From positions 1 to 42,493 of the forward strand of contig NZ_LZIR01000057.1 in NCBI RefSeq assembly GCF_001667035.1: a stretch of 42,493 nucleotides of DNA. Reading direction: 5' to 3'. The stretch's first letter is position 1. Each line of letters opens with the position of its first letter. A model generated the notes under the pieces. It was not told where the DNA came from. It saw only the letters and a list, made by a program, of their open reading frames with translations, and ran no database searches. Origin of the DNA: Mycobacterium sp. 852002-51057_SCH5723018. Lineage in GTDB: Bacteria > Actinomycetota > Actinomycetes > Mycobacteriales > Mycobacteriaceae. Made by a program: the position numbers and the translations under genes. Positions 41,651-42,493 of the stretch are shown piece after piece.

Positions 41651-42254
41651 TCAATTCCTTGGCCGACCGCAGCGTGGCCGCGTAGGCCGCCGGCGCCAGG
41701 CTGGCGGCCTGCTCGGTCAGGCCGCGGGTCAGCGCGTAGATCGCGTTGACCGCGGCGTGCGGGTCAGTCCCTGCTGGCAACGTCTTACCCGCCAGCGCGT
41801 CCCCGATGATCTCGTTCACGATGTCGCGCAACGCTTTTAGCCCCGCGTACCGGGGTCGCCCGCCGCGCGTGCGCCCGGCGCTCTCGGCGCGCATCGCCCG
41901 GTCGAATGCGGCCAGGTAGGGATGCTCGCGCATCAACCGGTCCGACTCGTCGAGCACCGCCTCGAGCCGGTCGACGACGTCATCGGCCTGCGCCGCGGCG
42001 GCCCGCAGCCGCGACCGCGCGATGCCGTCGATTTCGGAGACGGTCGCGTTGAGCAACGCGGACTTGTTCGGAAAGTAGTGGTACAGGCTGCCGCTCGTCA
42101 TGCCGGCGGCCCCGGCGATCTCGCGGATGGTGGCCCTGGAGTAGCCCACCTCGGCCACGCAGCGCATCGCGGAGGCGATGATCCGTGCGCGGGTCTGCGC
42201 ACCATCGGCACCCACCGGGCGGCCCAACTGTGCCGGCGCTACTGGTTCACCCAC
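41625..42254 (-). CDS. TetR family transcriptional regulator
   Basis: 209 residues with a GTG start. DNA-binding domain TRARIIASAMRCVAEVGYSR and ATIREIAGAAGMTSGSLYHYF, C-terminal domain of TetR_C type. It is divergent from a second TetR at 42365 with the same N-terminal sequence, of which 51 bp are identical. It overlaps the DUF417 gene. Confidence 0.92.
   Translation of the reverse strand: MGEPVAPAQLGRPVGADGAQTRARIIASAMRCVAEVGYSRATIREIAGAAGMTSGSLYHYFPNKSALLNATVSEIDGIARSRLRAAAAQADDVVDRLEAVLDESDRLMREHPYLAAFDRAMRAESAGRTRGGRPRYAGLKALRDIVNEIIGDALAGKTLPAGTDPHAAVNAIYALTRGLTEQAASLAPAAYAATLRSAKELIRGTLFAP
42117..42167 (-). repeat. left arm of 51-bp perfect inverted repeat
   Basis: Codes MRCVAEVGYSRATIREI in the minus-strand TetR and is base-for-base complementary to 42440-42490. 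Confidence 0.9.
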
Positions 42255-42280
42255 CGCGCACCTCCGCGCCGAACCTCGAG

Positions 42281-42298
42281 TAATCGATCGTGCGATTA
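42281..42298. promoter_or_regulatory. inverted repeat between divergent TetR paralogues
   Basis: TAATCG, 6 bp, CGATTA. Perfect 6-bp arms in the 110-bp gap between two divergent TetR genes; candidate operator for one or both. Confidence 0.5.
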
Positions 42299-42364
42299 TA
42301 TTCTCTCCTAGCGGCAGCTTGGCTGCAGGGTCGACGGACAGGACGCACGAGTGAGGACATCACC

Positions 42365-42493
42365 ATGACGCGGGCGCAGCTGGGTCGCCCGGTCGGCGCG
42401 AGCGGTGAGGAGACCCGCCGACGGATCGTCGCCGCGACCATGCGCTGCGTGGCCGAGGTGGGCTACTCCAGGGCCACCATCCGCGAGATCCGG
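42365..42493 (+). CDS. TetR family regulator, 3' end outside window
   Basis: The first 43 residues only. LGRPVGASGEETRRRIVAAT then MRCVAEVGYSRATIREI corresponds to the DNA-binding start of the TetR at 41625-42254. The gene is cut by the end of the window right after the repeat. Confidence 0.85.
   Translation, partial: MTRAQLGRPVGASGEETRRRIVAATMRCVAEVGYSRATIREIR
42440..42490 (+). repeat. right arm of 51-bp perfect inverted repeat
   Basis: Codes MRCVAEVGYSRATIREI in the plus-strand TetR and is identical to the reverse complement of 42117-42167. Confidence 0.9.

Overview
The window looks like a chromosomal segment of a high-GC actinobacterium, almost certainly a Mycobacterium and probably a slow grower of the M. 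avium complex type (inference). The reasons are the G/C-rich third codon positions, many GTG starts, and the families present: a fused two-domain FadE, Ltp/DUF35 pairs, a FadD17-like ligase, a mycofactocin-type SDR, a PPOX/F420-type protein and many TetR regulators. I see no rRNA, tRNA, CRISPR array, integrase, plasmid origin or intact insertion sequence.

Layout. 0.1-2.2 kb: alpha/beta hydrolase and AraC regulator. 2.2-2.8 kb: gene-poor, with possible transposase debris. 2.8-5.1 kb: class I fructose-bisphosphate aldolase convergent with a Tat-exported acetamidase/formamidase-like protein. 5.3-21.1 kb: a catabolic gene set. A TetR faces a fused acyl-CoA dehydrogenase, a thiolase-fold protein and a DUF35 protein. 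A sulfotransferase/DUF1214 pair is divergent from a coupled operon of amidohydrolase (frameshifted), fused double CoA-transferase, small unknown protein, second thiolase-fold protein, second DUF35 protein and PadR regulator. An SDR/FadD pair converges on the PadR gene. 21.2-25.5 kb: SDR, alpha/beta hydrolase/TetR pair, lipoprotein esterase/MarR pair and a DUF4242 protein. 25.5-30.3 kb: a large LuxR-type ATPase regulator divergent from a BBE-type flavin oxidase, then an L7/L12-like mini-protein. 30.3-35.3 kb: polysaccharide deacetylase, membrane esterase, copper-type P1B ATPase and its HMA chaperone. 35.4-40.3 kb: mycofactocin-type SDR, SRPBCC protein, an islet with LysR and a solitary trpC bounded by 40-bp direct repeats, and a PPOX protein. 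40.4 kb to the end: TetR, DUF417 membrane protein, and two divergent TetR paralogues sharing a perfect 51-bp inverted repeat; the last one runs off the window.

How it fits together. The 5.3-21.1 kb block holds the logic of a CoA-dependent degradation pathway for a branched, cyclic or steroid-like acid. CoA can be loaded by FadD or the CoA-transferase, desaturated by FadE, oxidised by the SDR and cleaved by thiolase-fold/DUF35 retro-aldolase-type complexes, with an amidohydrolase for a ring or carboxyl step. It has two regulators (TetR, PadR) and clear candidate operators, and I do not recognise it as a described pathway. It is my best candidate for an undescribed system. Divergent regulator/target pairs with near-perfect palindromes between them recur across the window.
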